Assembly (NCBI GenBank): GCA_036768485.1
Contig: JAVLUZ010000511.1
Span: 386,411-450,410, forward strand
Direction: 5' to 3'
DNA from: Mermis nigrescens
Lineage: Eukaryota > Nematoda > Enoplea > Mermithida > Mermithidae
DNA: 64,000 bases
Shown one piece after another: positions 1-10,683 of the stretch. Position 1 is the stretch's first letter, and each line of letters opens with the position of its first letter. The notes under the pieces were generated by a model that ran no database searches, had not been told where the DNA came from, and saw only the letters and a list, made by a program, of their open reading frames with translations. The translations under genes and the position numbers were made by a program.

Positions 1-179
1 TAATCAAAAGTAAGCGTGATACATCTTCAAAATTTTGCGTGGTTGTAGTCGGCCATTTTTGTAAGAGCTGGCCATAAATGGCGTAGTATTTTTGGCCGAA
101 AATGTAAAGTTGCACTTTAAAAAACAGGATTTGCCCGAAAGCTAAGACTTTAAAAACATTTCAATGACTGAGAGGTCCC

Positions 180-791
180 CAGGAGCGGATTGCAGGGGGT
201 GCGGGGGCGGCCGCCCCCCCCCCCAGGGGCCAACAATGTTTGGCGAGTTACAGAATGGATATGTAATTTGCAATGATTTTTGGCCGTCAGTGACCATAAT
301 TATCTCAAATTGGTCGCTTCGCGCCGGATGATACCTATTAATGACATTTATTTACTTTCTATGGCGACCTGGAAGCCATTTTTTTGTTCATGTAGGCTTC
401 AAAACAATTTTAACAGCAGAAACATCTATTTTTGCATAGTTTTCTTCAATTTTCAATTATTAATTTCGATGTTTTGCATCAAATGCTATAGTTACAGGAA
501 ATCAAGCAGTAAATCACGCCTTCTTATACGTCTATCCGCCTTAATTTTACAATTTTTTCCAGGCGCTTAGCGCTAGATTTTTGTTAAAGTCAAAGAAATT
601 TGTCGAAAATATCAAATTTTTTGGAAAAATATTATGTTTAAAAGTGATTTTATGTAAAAGTATACAATTTAAAACATCAAAAAAAGGCCTTTTCGCGGCG
701 TTAAGGGCAAAATTGTTGGACGTATTTTTGACTGTTTTTGGAAAAAGTTGGGATACTGCCTCCTCTTTGGAAAATCCTAGATCGGCCACTG
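180..791 (+). mobile_element. Non-autonomous hAT-type element, ~610 bp
   Basis: The ends are imperfect inverted repeats (CAGGAGCGGATTGCAGG on the left, CCTAGATCGGCCACTG on the right). They are flanked by related 8-mers, gaggtccc and gggatccc, which match at 6 of 8 positions and look like a decayed 8-bp duplication. Such ends and an 8-bp duplication are typical of hAT elements. A C/G-rich palindromic stretch (ggggcggccgcccc) lies just inside the left end, as in the shorter elements at 34727, 53197 and 56252. No transposase frame is visible. The interior (about 370-790) recurs at 12716-13110. Confidence 0.6.
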
Positions 792-1127
792 GGGATCCCC
801 ATCTTTTCATGGAAATATGTGATAATGGACACGCATCATGGGCTCGGGGAATTAAGGAGTCCGACCCTCAGCATATATGTTAATCTCGAAGTTTAAGGTG
901 ATAGAGATGGCCTGCTATTTTTAACAGGTTGGTAAATAAGTCTAATTTTTGGTCGAAAATGGCAAAAAACACTTCAAAATGAGCAAAAGACAAGTTTTCG
1001 CCAAGAATCGGGAGGAGTCAAGCAAATTTTCTGCACTTCCGTAACCAACCTTGAGTGTGCGGATACAATTAGCGCTGAGCACGCTTGCTTTTCTGCTATA
1101 TTTTATGGAATATAGAAAATAAAACTA
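792..1127. other. No gene seen
   Basis: AT-rich spacer between the hAT-type element and the tRNA. I see no credible reading frame, inverted repeat or RNA gene. Confidence 0.5.
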
Positions 1128-1200
1128 TAGCAGAGCGTGGTTTCGATCCACGGACCTCTGGGTTATGGGCCCAGCACGCTTCTCGCTGCGCCACTCTGCT
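1128..1200 (-). tRNA. tRNA-Met (CAT), initiator type
   Basis: Read on the minus strand from 1200 to 1128 this folds as a 73-nt tRNA. The 7-bp acceptor stem AGCAGAG/CTCTGCT starts with an A1:U72 pair. The anticodon stem-loop is TGGG-CCCATAA-CCCA with anticodon CAT, and the T stem CGTGG/CCACG encloses the loop ATCGAAA. The A1:U72 pair, the G-C run closing the anticodon loop and the AUCGAAA T-loop instead of TTCRA are hallmarks of eukaryotic initiator tRNA. The T stem differs from the vertebrate gene but stays paired. The D loop seems one base longer than in human initiator tRNA (AGCGAGAAGCG). No 3' CCA is encoded, as expected for a nuclear gene. A tRNA pseudogene cannot be excluded, but all stems pair. 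Confidence 0.88.
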
Positions 1201-1376
1201 CGAAATTGTGGAACGTAATGTTATATCCATAACTCTAGAACTCAAGGCTTTACAGATTTCGGCAGACCTCAGAGGAAAATTTGACAATTTTTCCGTTTTT
1301 TTACGAATTCTTTAGTGCCAATGAATAAATGAAGCTCTCTATACGAAATGTCAAAAAATTACGTTTTCTGCCTTGG

Positions 1377-1533
1377 CACTCGCGGGCGAGGGGGAGGGGG
1401 CTTAGAGGTATACAACCCCAGAAATCAAAATACCCCCCAGAATTCAATTTTTGTTTTTTTTTGCAATTTTTTGATGCCAATGGATAGTGTTCAATGAGAA
1501 ACGTTGAAAAATGGTGTTTTTGCGCCACACTAC
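1377..1533 (+). mobile_element. MITE family A, 5' part of an interrupted copy
   Basis: This begins CACTCGCGGGCG and carries the family core (CCCCAGAAATCAAAATACCC, then AATTTTTTGATGCCAATGG) up to the word gtgttttt. It is cut there by the complete copy that starts at 1534. The right-hand remainder is not found after 1779, so this older copy is truncated. Confidence 0.7.
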
Positions 1534-1779
1534 CACACCTGGGCGTGGTGGGTTTGGGGGTATGCACCTTCCCTCCAAACTAAAATACCCCCAGAATTCA
1601 ATTTTTGAAATTTTTTTGTTTTATTCCTTTAATTTGTTGATGCTAATGGATAGTGCTCGATGAGAAACGTTGGAAAATGGTGTTTTGTTCGCCATACCAC
1701 CCTTTTTTAAGGCCATTTTTTGACCTTTGAAAAATCTTGCTCACCCCTCCCCCAGAATTCCGGTGCTACCCACCTATAG
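1534..1779 (+). mobile_element. MITE family A copy (hAT-type)
   Basis: Starts CACACCTGGGCG and ends with the degenerate inverted partner (GCTACCCACCTATAG). The interior matches the family: a G/C-rich head, AGAATTCAATTTTTGAAAT, GATGCTAATGGATAGTGCTC, a gap, then CCCCCAGAATTCC. It is inserted in another copy of the same family. No matching 8-bp flanks remain. Confidence 0.8.
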
Positions 1780-2376
1780 CCTTTGCCATCAGTTTTTCGC
1801 CATTTTTTGGTTTTTTGTTTTTTAAATATTCACCTATCCTTGCTGGTTTTATCTGACTTGAATCATCTTGACGATTTGTTTTTAGTAACATTCATTGGAC
1901 TGACAAAGAACTAGACATGATACGCGCCGCTCTGACCAGGTTCACAAATGATCTGGATAACATTGCTGACCAGACGCGTTTGAAATCTAAGTAAATTATG
2001 TAAATATTCCGGCTTCTAATATACCTTTTGAAAATATTTAAATATCTTTTAATTCCAGCTGACCTAATTCCCTATAAATTTCTTTTTTTATTCCTAATAA
2101 TTTAGGCAAATTATTAAACTCGAATTTAGGGGTTATGATTGGGTTTTTGCGGCTTATTTCATTTTTTTTGATCTGACTGTGCTCTTTCTCCAGAATACGT
2201 CAAAACCCCGAAAATTCGATAGACCCATTGAATTTTCGGTGCTATTTTTAAGAATTTAGCCCCATCGGACCCCAGAACTTTTATTGTTGTCCATGTGTGG
2301 TTCGGAGATTCTCCATTTATATACGAAAGCAAATTGAAATTCGTATAGTTTTTTCTGTCAAAAATTAGAATTCCAG
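1780..2376. other. No gene seen
   Basis: AT-rich sequence without a convincing frame, RNA gene or element boundary. Confidence 0.5.
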
Positions 2377-2557
2377 GCACGTAGCTGTGGTGGGAATGGG
2401 AGGGGTTCGGACCCTCCCCCCCCAATTAACAGAAATCTAAAAAATAGGACTTTTGAAACGTTATGTATTTTGTGTTATTTTTGGCCTTTTTTGGGCTTCG
2501 TCCCCCAAAAATTGGTGTTGCCCCCCCCCCCCGAAAAATAGGACGGCCAGCTACGTG
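2377..2557. mobile_element. Short inverted-repeat-ended element
   Basis: About 180 bp bounded by GCACGTAGCTG on the left and CAGCTACGTGC on the right, perfect 11-bp inverted repeats, with runs of C and G inside. The flanks gaattccag and gaattcag hint at a duplicated target. There is no coding capacity. The superfamily is not assigned. Confidence 0.5.
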
Positions 2558-2886
2558 CTGACGAATTCAGCAGCCAAAATTGGTAAATTTAAATTCGTTC
2601 AGGCTTTTATCAAAAATTAAGAATTCTGCAGTCAAAATTTTGGCTATTAGTGAGTTCGAGCAAAATTCTGTACTTATTTTTACTCTTTTTTACTTCATTT
2701 ACTCTAAAGTCGCGTACGCTACTTAATCTTAGTTTAAGCTCAAACTACTGGTCATTTTAAAAGTTTGTGTACATGTTTTCACCTATACATGTCCGGGATG
2801 AACAGCCGCTTATTGAGTGTAAAGGATCAGTGTTAATAATAGGAGTGTTAATAACAGTATTAATAATAGAGTGTAAATCCATTTTA

Positions 2887-3176
2887 AATAAAAAAAGTAT
2901 AAATAAATAAATAAAAAAAATTATAAAAAAATAAAATATTAAATATATAAATAAATAAAATATAAATAAATAAATAAATAAAGTTATAAATAAATAAATA
3001 AATAAAATTATAAATAAATAAATAAATAAAATTATAAATAAATAAATAAATAAAAATTATAAATTAATAAATAAATAAAATTATAAATAAATAAATAAAT
3101 AAATAAATAAAATTATAAATAAATAAATAAATAAAATTATAAATTAATAAATAAATAAAATTATAAATAAATAAAT
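2887..3176. repeat. (TAAA)n microsatellite
   Basis: Nearly pure tetranucleotide repeat. Short TAAA runs are punctuated at regular intervals by AATTATAAA, giving a loose higher-order period of roughly 25-35 bp. It is followed at 3177-3575 by AT-rich sequence with no visible gene. Confidence 0.95.
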
Positions 3177-3583
3177 GGAAATCCAAATGTTGATAATAGA
3201 GCGTAAACAAATAATTTGGACAAAGTGAAAACGATATAGTATTTTATATAATTTATTAAAGCTAGTGCTTTATTAAGCATTAGTTTTATTAGAGTTCCTA
3301 CCGGATCAGTGCACGTTTCGTTTTAGAGTTTGATTTTTTCTCAACATTTCTTCTCATCGCACTCTAATTTTGATGATTTTTGGCTCTCTAATCTTTGTTT
3401 TTAATTTTATTGAGTTTGATTGGAAAAAATTGTAGTATAAAAAACTTATAAAAAATGATATTGTAAGAAAATTCGCAGCGCGATTAAGTCTTAGGTAGTC
3501 AGGATTTATTTTTGGCAATTAATTTATATGTTTCAGTCATTTCCGGAAATTTTAGATAAGTTTGTATAAGCAAGGGTTCGTTG

Positions 3584-4224
3584 CACACCTGGGCGTGGGG
3601 AGGGGGTTTGGGGGTATGCACCCCTCCAGAAACTAAAATACCCCCCCCCCCCCGAGAAATCAAAATACCCCCAGAATTCAATTTTTGCAATATTTTTTTA
3701 ATTTTTTCGGAAATTTCTTGATGCCAACGGATACGTCGAAAAATGGTGTTTTTTCGCCTTACCACCATTTTTAAGGCCATTTTTTGACCTTCAAAAAATC
3801 TTTTCTCCTCCCCCAAGAATTTTCTTAGCGGCCTATGGTCGCCATGAAGATGACGCCATCACTCCTCAGAATTATGATGGATGTGAAAATGCGAGCGCCG
3901 CATCATACATCATGCGCCACTCTTTTATTCAGCGCATCATCCCGTTCGGGCGATGCGGGCCCAGTGCAATTCTAGCTACTAACAGCGCCACCAAAGAAGC
4001 GAAGCGCGCCAGCATTCACGTGCGCGCTTCCTTGTTGGCGCTATTAATAGCTAAATTGCGCGCGTCCGCATCGCCAGATTAACGGATGATGGAGGTTAAT
4101 GGCGCTGAATAGAAAAAGAGATGATGGCGCATGATGGACGCAACGCGGCGCTCGCGACGCACCATCCATTATAATTCTGGAGGGTGATGGCGCGTCATCT
4201 TTCATGGCGACCACTGTACGTATG
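3584..4224 (+). mobile_element. MITE family A copy carrying a nested foldback element
   Basis: Starts CACACCTGGGCG and ends GTACGTATG. The flanking 8-mers GTTCGTTG (3576-3583) and GTTCGTTG (4225-4232) are identical, so the outer boundaries are secure although the copy is 641 bp long. The extra length is a 378-bp foldback element inserted close to the right end. Confidence 0.9.
3836..4213. mobile_element. Foldback element (long inverted repeats), nested
   Basis: The left arm begins TGGTCGCCATGAAGATGACG and the right arm ends with its near-complement (CGTCATCTTTCATGGCGACCA). Pairing continues through blocks such as GCGCCGCATCATACATCATG and CATGATGGACGCAACGCGGCGC almost to the centre near 4020. 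The whole element could therefore fold into one hairpin with arms of about 180 bp. It is richer in G+C than its surroundings. No frame and no clear target duplication were found. Confidence 0.8.
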
Positions 4225-4232
4225 GTTCGTTG

Positions 4233-4941
4233 TCGGACAAAAAAAAACACTGATTAAAATTTAAAATTTAGCAAATTTTTAAAAATTTAAACTAAACTTT
4301 CCCTCATTTCCTGACGATGTTTTTAGACGATGCCGTCGAAATTGTTAATTTAGAACATTGTTGGGAAAAATGATTGGAAATTTTATCTAATTTTCGGGTT
4401 TTAAATTTTACTTTTACGAATTTGATTCGAAAGCCTTTTTTAAATTTTGGAAAAAATGATTTTTTTAGTTTAAAAAAATTTAAAAATTTAAATTTTTTCA
4501 AAGCACGCAAATTAAAGTGGACTACAAGCTGAAAAACTCTGAATCTCGATTCAACGACGACCGCAACCAGTAATAACAGCTCGAGTAAAAAGCGCCGGCC
4601 TTTTTGGACGCCGGGTCAAGGGTCAAACGGCAAGCTTTATCCTTGGACCAACAAAATGAGATAGCTTCCGCATCGGCGTTGAAGCACAGAAATGGCGATG
4701 ATTAATAGACGATTAAAAACTTTTTCATGTTTTTTACGATTTAAATGCATTTCCGTTTAATGTAAATCGTCGGCTTGTATTATATTTTGGCGTTTTAACG
4801 GGTTTTTATAAAAAAAATATAAAAAAATATATATATTTATGCTTTTATATAAAAAACACGTTTGATCGGTAGGTACTTTTTTGGTTCTTTCCTGCGCCTA
4901 CTATTCGGATGCAAACGATTCGTCTCCTGAATTTAAAATCA
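4233..4941. other. No gene seen
   Basis: AT-rich sequence. The reading frames here are short and rich in K, F and I, as expected from base composition. No element boundary was recognised. Confidence 0.5.
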
Positions 4942-4949
4942 CGCATAGT

Positions 4950-5456
4950 TATGAGCGTAGTGTACAGCAGCGAAAATTCCGGTGGGGGAGGGGTGTAAGA
5001 TTTTCTAAAGGTCCAAAAATTGTCTTAAAAAATGGTGGTATGGCGGTAAAACGCCATTTTTCAACGTTCCTTATCAATCACTATCCATTGGCATCTAAAA
5101 ATTGCGAATAAAATTTCTCAAAAATTGAATTTTGGGGGTATTTTGGTTTCTGGGGTATTCGGCCTTCTGGGTGGGGGGCTGAATACCATACCTGGGCGTG
5201 GTTGGAGGTATGCACCCCCCAGAATTCAATTTTTGAAATTTATTAGCTTTTTTCGCAATTTTATCAAGCCGATGAATAGTGCTCGATAATAAACTTTTCC
5301 AAAATGGTGTTTTCTTCGCAATACCACCATCTTAAAGGCCATTTTTGACCTCCCCCAATAAATCTTGCACACCCCCCCCCCCCATAGAGCTTTGGTGCCG
5401 TTCATCTAAGTGCATACCCCCCTTCACTCAAACCCCTACCCCCACGCCCGGGTATG
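4950..5456 (-). mobile_element. MITE family A copy, minus orientation, interrupted
   Basis: The family core is read on the minus strand from 5456 (CATACCCGGGCGTGGG) to about 4950. It is split by a plus-strand copy of the same family at 5187-5409. Flanks cgcatagt (4942-4949) and cgcataac (5457-5464) agree at 6 of 8 positions. Confidence 0.75.
5187..5409 (+). mobile_element. MITE family A copy nested in a family A copy
   Basis: Starts CATACCTGGGCGTGG and ends near TTCATCTAA. It lies inside a minus-strand copy, giving a same-family nest. Flanking 8-mers ctgaatac and gtgcatac match at 6 of 8 positions. Confidence 0.75.
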
Positions 5457-5464
5457 CGCATAAC

Positions 5465-6590
5465 TCTTTGTATTGCTGTCGATTCAAATTAATCCCGACT
5501 TTTGTTTTTTTCATGTTTCCAAAGTTTTCGCTCACCCGGAAACCATTACTTGGATACCCAATAAATTTCGAAACTACGAAGTTAATATTCTCCTCCAAAT
5601 TAAGTTCGCTTCCTTTTACACATCATATCGTCCTCAATTTTCAACCCTATTGTAAAAAATTATAATAATCTCAAACGGTTCAATTGAGTCAAAAAAGCTT
5701 AACCCTCGTTTACCATCATGTTTTTGCAGTCGAAGTGCACCATCATGGCGCAAACTCCTGGCACAAATTTAGCTATGCCTTCTTAACATTCTTTGACACC
5801 TATTACTTTCCTTTAGTGCAATTCGTTTATGCTCTTTCTGAATATGTATCTTATTTTCTGGGAAAATTATTTTTGAAAGAGGTATAAATTAAAAAGCTTT
5901 TTTCGTCACAATGCATAAGAATAGGCACCTGTTGGACATTTAGCAAAACCAAGAAAAAGTAGATTTCTCGTTGTGTTAAAGACATTTAAGGGATGCATTT
6001 AAAGAGCTGTAAAGGAATAAAACCACGAAACTTTCTTTATTAGAACCTTATTTTCCCATCTTGAGTTTTTGTGATATCACTGTAAATGGGCCAAGAAATG
6101 CCTATTTCTTACTACTCTATAACTCCTCTTCGAGCTAAACCATTAAGAACGATGCAACTGAAGCCAAAACAAGGCTAGACAAAGTTTTGGACATGTGGAT
6201 AAGGTAGAACAAAAAAAACGCCAAACGAAAGTGACTCATTATGCCTCGCCAAGGACACGGTAGACGGAGGGTTAATTCACACGAGATTTCAAAATAAATA
6301 TCCGTTTTAAGTTTTGCAACTTGACGTCAGCAAGTCAAATTATATCGAATTTAATATAGAAATAGATTTGATTGTGTTTATGAATTCGATAATATAAAAT
6401 TAGATATAATTTTAAAATATGACGTCAAAGGTTCAATTGTTTTCGCTTTTAAATCGTAAAATTTGATGTGTTTAGATACAAATATTTTATCATGAATAAT
6501 AGTGATTACGAGTTATCTTTGGATTATTTGAGCATTTTGAAAAATCGAGTGATTCATCATTACCAGAATTAGCATTTGAGCCTCGAGATT
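5465..6590. other. No gene seen
   Basis: AT-rich. The frames at 5345-5665 and 5684-5887 lack recognisable motifs and are probably chance. Nothing else is identified. Confidence 0.5.
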
Positions 6591-6905
6591 AGTGTTGGCA
6601 AAACATTCCAAAAACAGTCATCGTTCTCGTTCCGGTTAACGACACTCAATTATCGTTCCGCTAACGATAGTGGAATCCGTTCCGAAACTGATATCGTTCT
6701 TCTGCTAAATCCACAGCTGCATATCGCTCCGGCTGACAATAATTAATAGCATTCCTAAAAGATTTTCGTTCTTGTTCTCGTTGACGATGACTGCAATTAT
6801 CGTTCTGTTAACGATAAATTGAGGCGTTCCAAAACCTTTTCTATTCCTGTTCCCAAGTTAATCCATGATCATTTATTGTTCGTTAACGATTGATTAAATC
6901 CTTCC
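6591..6905 (+). repeat. Array of a palindromic word, next to a hAT-like terminus
   Basis: Begins TAGTGTTGGCAAAACATTCC, which resembles a hAT terminus, followed by a loose array of variants of ATCGTTCC-GTTAACGAT. The words cgttccggttaacga, cgttccgctaacgat, cgttctgttaacgat and gttcgttaacgatt recur about every 60-130 bp. GTTAAC is self-complementary. The same starting word TAGTGTTGGCAAA occurs at 62121 before a different palindromic array. Confidence 0.55.
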
Positions 6906-7089
6906 ATGGTATTTTCCATCTAAATTTTTTCTGTTTTTTCATTACATGCATTATTTTGTCATTGTTGACGTCAAGTTGCTAAAATCTACTAATTTATATA
7001 AGTGACACACACATTACACGAATAGATTCATTGTTTACTGTTATGTAGACAACGAAAAGAATAACAAAGCATAAGAATTAGGTAGGCAT

Positions 7090-7260
7090 GAGATTAGCTT
7101 TTTGAAAACGCAAATGCCGAATCTCACGCAAAAGAAAATTTCGCTTTCCAAACGTTTGTTGCTAAGATTGTGGCGCTTCTTATCAAATATATAAAAGCCG
7201 CCCGACTAAAGACTCTTTCACACGGTGCTGATGTGGCTGGTACTGCAAGCACCAATATAG
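7090..7260 (-). pseudogene. hAT transposase C-terminal (dimerisation) remnant
   Basis: On the minus strand around 7200-7250 the translation reads VPATSAPCERVFSRA. This is the conserved core of the hAT dimerisation domain, with the usual P-[AT]-S-x2-x-ERVFS pattern. Just after it the frame shifts: the expected basic continuation (KKR-x-L-x5-LES) lies in another frame at 7140-7190. The upstream transposase body, including the catalytic residues, is not found. It may belong to the element whose terminus lies at 6591. Confidence 0.8.
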
Positions 7261-7471
7261 CAATTGTATGTAAATCTCCGGAAAAGCTGCTTTTTTTCCT
7301 TCCAATTGGAGAGCACATTGAAATCATTGTTAATACAGGCCTTTGCGATCCATCTGCAACATGAAAAAAGAATTTAGCCATTAAACAATTCATAAATCAG
7401 CGTGGGCAGGCTGGATAAAGAGGGGCAGGGTCGTGCCAGCAGGGATTGGCAGGCCATAAGTGGGCGGCCAC

Positions 7472-7743
7472 CACACGTGGGCGCGGGGGGTTAAGGGTTT
7501 GCAACCCCAGAAGTCAAAAATACCCAACATGAAAAAAGAAAAACCCAACAATACCCCCCAGAATTCAAGTTTTGAAATTGTTTTTGTTTTTCGCGATTTT
7601 TTTGATGCCAGTGGATAGAGCTCGACGAGAAACGTTGAAAAATGGTGTTTTGTTCGCCGTAGCACCGCTTTTAAGACCATTTTTCGATCTTTTAAAAAAT
7701 TTTGCACCCCCCCTTCCAGAATTTTGGGTGCTGCCCACTTATG
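7472..7743 (+). mobile_element. MITE family A copy
   Basis: Starts CACACGTGGGCG and ends CTGCCCACTTATG with the standard interior. The flanking sequences are similar (gggcggccac and gggcggcac), consistent with a decayed 8-bp duplication. It stands 42 bp upstream of the LTR at 7786. Confidence 0.85.
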
Positions 7744-7785
7744 GGCGGCACCATTGGGTGCAAAATTTTGTAAAAGTCAAATGTT

Positions 7786-8851
7786 TGTAACTGCGAGAGT
7801 TACACGCGTAGGCGAACTTGTGTTAGTAGTTCGCGGTAGCCATCACATAGCCAATACTAGTAGCTATCTACGATAGTGTACTGTGAGCTATGCCTTCGGT
7901 CTTCCCACTTCTTTCCCAATTTCTCACTAATAAAAACCAATAAGATACTTGTCCGGTAGCATAGATTTAAGTGTATGATAATAGTAATTGTTTAATGCAT
8001 AACCGCCTTTGTGTAATCGGTGAACATTCGATCTCGAGATAAAAAGTGTATCAGTATTACGTTAATTTGATCTTTGTTTATTTTACTGTAATGGTCCTTG
8101 AGGCCAGTGTACTTAGAGATATAGTTAGTTGTTGTTGGCTTTCTCGTTGGCCATTCGCACAAGTGTATTGTCCTTTAACGCTGTTTTCTTTTTTGCTTAT
8201 ATTTGTTGTCCTGCCATAGGCCGCGGATTCTTCGTTTGGAATAAAATAGAGAAAACCTACCCAGGGGTTTTTGGATATACCGAGGGTTAGGTTGGCCATC
8301 CGCACTCGAGGACTTCAGCTCATCTGAGTGGGCCGATAGGTAAATTCCATATGTTTGCTTATTCTATTTGGAAATCTTAATTCTTTTATCACTACCGACT
8401 AAAATTGATCAAAAATATTATTTAATCTTTAAGGATGATTGATCAGTATAGAGCTCGTTGTTGGTGATGTTGTTCTCATAGTTCATTGTGCTACACGTAT
8501 TAGGAACCAAAAACATTTCGGACCAGGCACTGATTGGAGAAGAAGTTAAATAATCAACATGAGCCTTGAGATAGGTCAACTGACCTCTGCGGCAAAATTC
8601 CGAGATTAGGTAGGTAGCCTTAGGTCTTAGGCGTAGCTGCTGAGATCACTCGACAAGAAACAGCCAGCAATATTAGGGTTGAGGGGATCGAAGCCGTAAG
8701 GTCTGTAAGGGTCCAAAGATCGAAGCTATCCAGGGCTGCGCGATCGGGCCGGCGCTAAGCGTAGATCTAAGTACCTATGTACCTAAGTAAGTCTCGAAGG
8801 TAATGTGGCCGGTCTGTGTTGCTCTTGTAGAGTAGGCCCCTTACATTTACA
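7786..8851 (+). repeat. 5' LTR of a Ty3/gypsy retrotransposon (partial copy)
   Basis: Starts TGTAACTGCGAGAGTTAC and ends CATTTACA, so it has TG...CA ends. It is clearly homologous, on the opposite strand, to the LTRs at 36250-37293 and 49517-50551. Its downstream flank TTGGATGTTC is the same as that next to the 49517 LTR. It carries more substitutions and indels than those two LTRs show between themselves, so this is an older copy. Confidence 0.9.
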
Positions 8852-10680
8852 TTGGATGTTCTCTTTAGGCTGCTAGCTACAGCCGAACTGAGTAATCATC
8901 GTAAAATTATTTTTCTTGATCCAAAAAATTTATCATTTTGGCTATCTAAGAATGTACATTTCGTTCACCTTTGTTGTTGTATCGACGTTATCGTGGCAGT
9001 GCAATTTAAGTAAGCGTCCATGGTAAAGATTTTGTGTATCATGGTAACGTCATCATTATTTTTCTATTTCCGTTGATTTCTATCGACGAAGGCAGCTCTC
9101 ACGCTTGCATTTTCTACATGAACGTCAACCCTCAGGCGACGATTCATCATTTTTTCTCTCTTGGTAAAGACCTAGGTGACAAAAATTTTTACCTACCTGT
9201 TTTTCTAACCACGTACACTTTCTTGTGCTTTTAGGCTTAGTCCTACCTGTTTTCGATCATTTCACATCAGGTATATCTTACTTCACGTAAGCAAATACTA
9301 CCTACGTGAAAAAACCTGTTTTTTGATCGACAAAGGCCAAATTCGAAACATTTATTTTGGGCAAAATTTCGGACGTACTGAAATTTATTTTTCCAAGGTC
9401 ACATTTTTCGACATTTTTGATACCCAAAATGGCAGGAAAAGGTTTTGGTGATTGTCTGCCCCGCTAAATTGAAAAAACCTTCTACGCCACCTACTTCAGC
9501 TCGCCAATTACCTACCGCACCTGTTGACTCTAATAGCGTTTATACTCCTGTGAGTAATGACACAAATACGAAAGACGTACCTAGTAAGGCGAGTAATGAT
9601 AAATTACCCGCGTCATTAAATGCTGCGAGCAATACACAGTCCGAAGATGAACTGTCATTGAGTACCATGTGCGATCACGCATTAATCAAACTTCAATAAC
9701 TAGATCGGACCCTAAGATTGATAATTCATCAAATCATACAATGATCGATAATACGACTACTCTTAACACGGCAAATAATCCTGAAACCAGTTTGGAGCGC
9801 GGAAATCCTGATTCTGACGTAGAAAGTAATCATAGTCATAGCATAAATGCCAACGAAGAACGTGCTAATGCTAATGTAACTAATGATCTTATTTTAAAAG
9901 CGCTACAAGCTATTCATTTGCAATTTTCAGACCTTCTAAGCGCGTTGATCATGATAAAAGGAAATGTTGAATGAAATGGTAAATTGTTTGTTTACATTTA
10001 AAAGCAAAAACCTAACCATCTTAACTTATGAGAATAATCCATCTGAGTGGAAGAACACTCAATCTGATAAGCAAATTTTCTGAATTGACAAAGAAGTGTA
10101 ACTAAAAGTAAAGTAAAGCACGTGCATCTTTACTGTTGTCCACTGGCAACAGCGCATCTAATTCACGCTCACCTTTTGGACACTGTGCCTGAAAATATTG
10201 CTCAAAATTGTACCAATCGCTAAGTGCCTGAGATATCTAACTTTGTTACAGAATCCTTTTAAACACGGGTTTGCAACCAGTAAAATCTCGGGCTTTTCGG
10301 AAAATATACCTACAATTTTGTATTGCTGTACCGATTTTGCAGACGTCGTTGATCTCGGCCTTTGCTGTCTCTAAATTGTAATGCGCCTTCCTTCGTACCT
10401 AATTCTTCCACTACGAACCGGCAGCAATTAAATCCACCGCCGCTGCATTTTCCACCTCAAGGCGATATCTTACCAAATAACTATGTACCTAATCCCATAA
10501 ATGTGGAAATACCACCTAATAATCCTATTTTGCATTCTAATAACGGAAATGCAAACGGCTGAGATAAATTTATCTGGCATTAATAAATTTAATCTGCAAA
10601 TTTGCAAATGAATCTGCACCCCTACCTGAATCATCTAGTAGGAGGAGATATACCAAATTTTCTGACGAAAGCTCATCTAA
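8852..10680 (+). pseudogene. Leader and broken gag of the partial gypsy copy
   Basis: The leader (8852-9428) matches 48930-49516 in reverse. The gag start ATG lies at 9429 (MAGK...), at the same place as the start at 48929 of the full-length copy, but the frame shifts within about 12 codons. It resumes around 9463 as LKKPSTPPTSARQLPTAPVD, closely matching the other copy. Further gag segments, rich in N, S, T and P, lie at 9669-9974 and 10362-10562 in different frames. Similarity stops near 10680, where a hAT element begins. No pol follows, so this is a truncated copy. Confidence 0.8.
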
Positions 10681-10683
10681 TAG

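Noticed and set aside
1377..1779. Runs of C and G as assembly padding or vector
   Set aside because: They sit at the same place in many MITE copies with conserved neighbours, so they belong to the elements.
3836..4213. CRISPR-like or regulatory hairpin
   Set aside because: There are no spaced direct repeats; the structure is one long foldback nested in a MITE. No CRISPR array exists in the window, as expected for a eukaryote.
9034..9234. 66-codon plus-strand ORF in the partial gypsy copy
   Set aside because: It lies in the untranslated leader, and the homologous stretch of the full-length copy is not conserved as the same frame.
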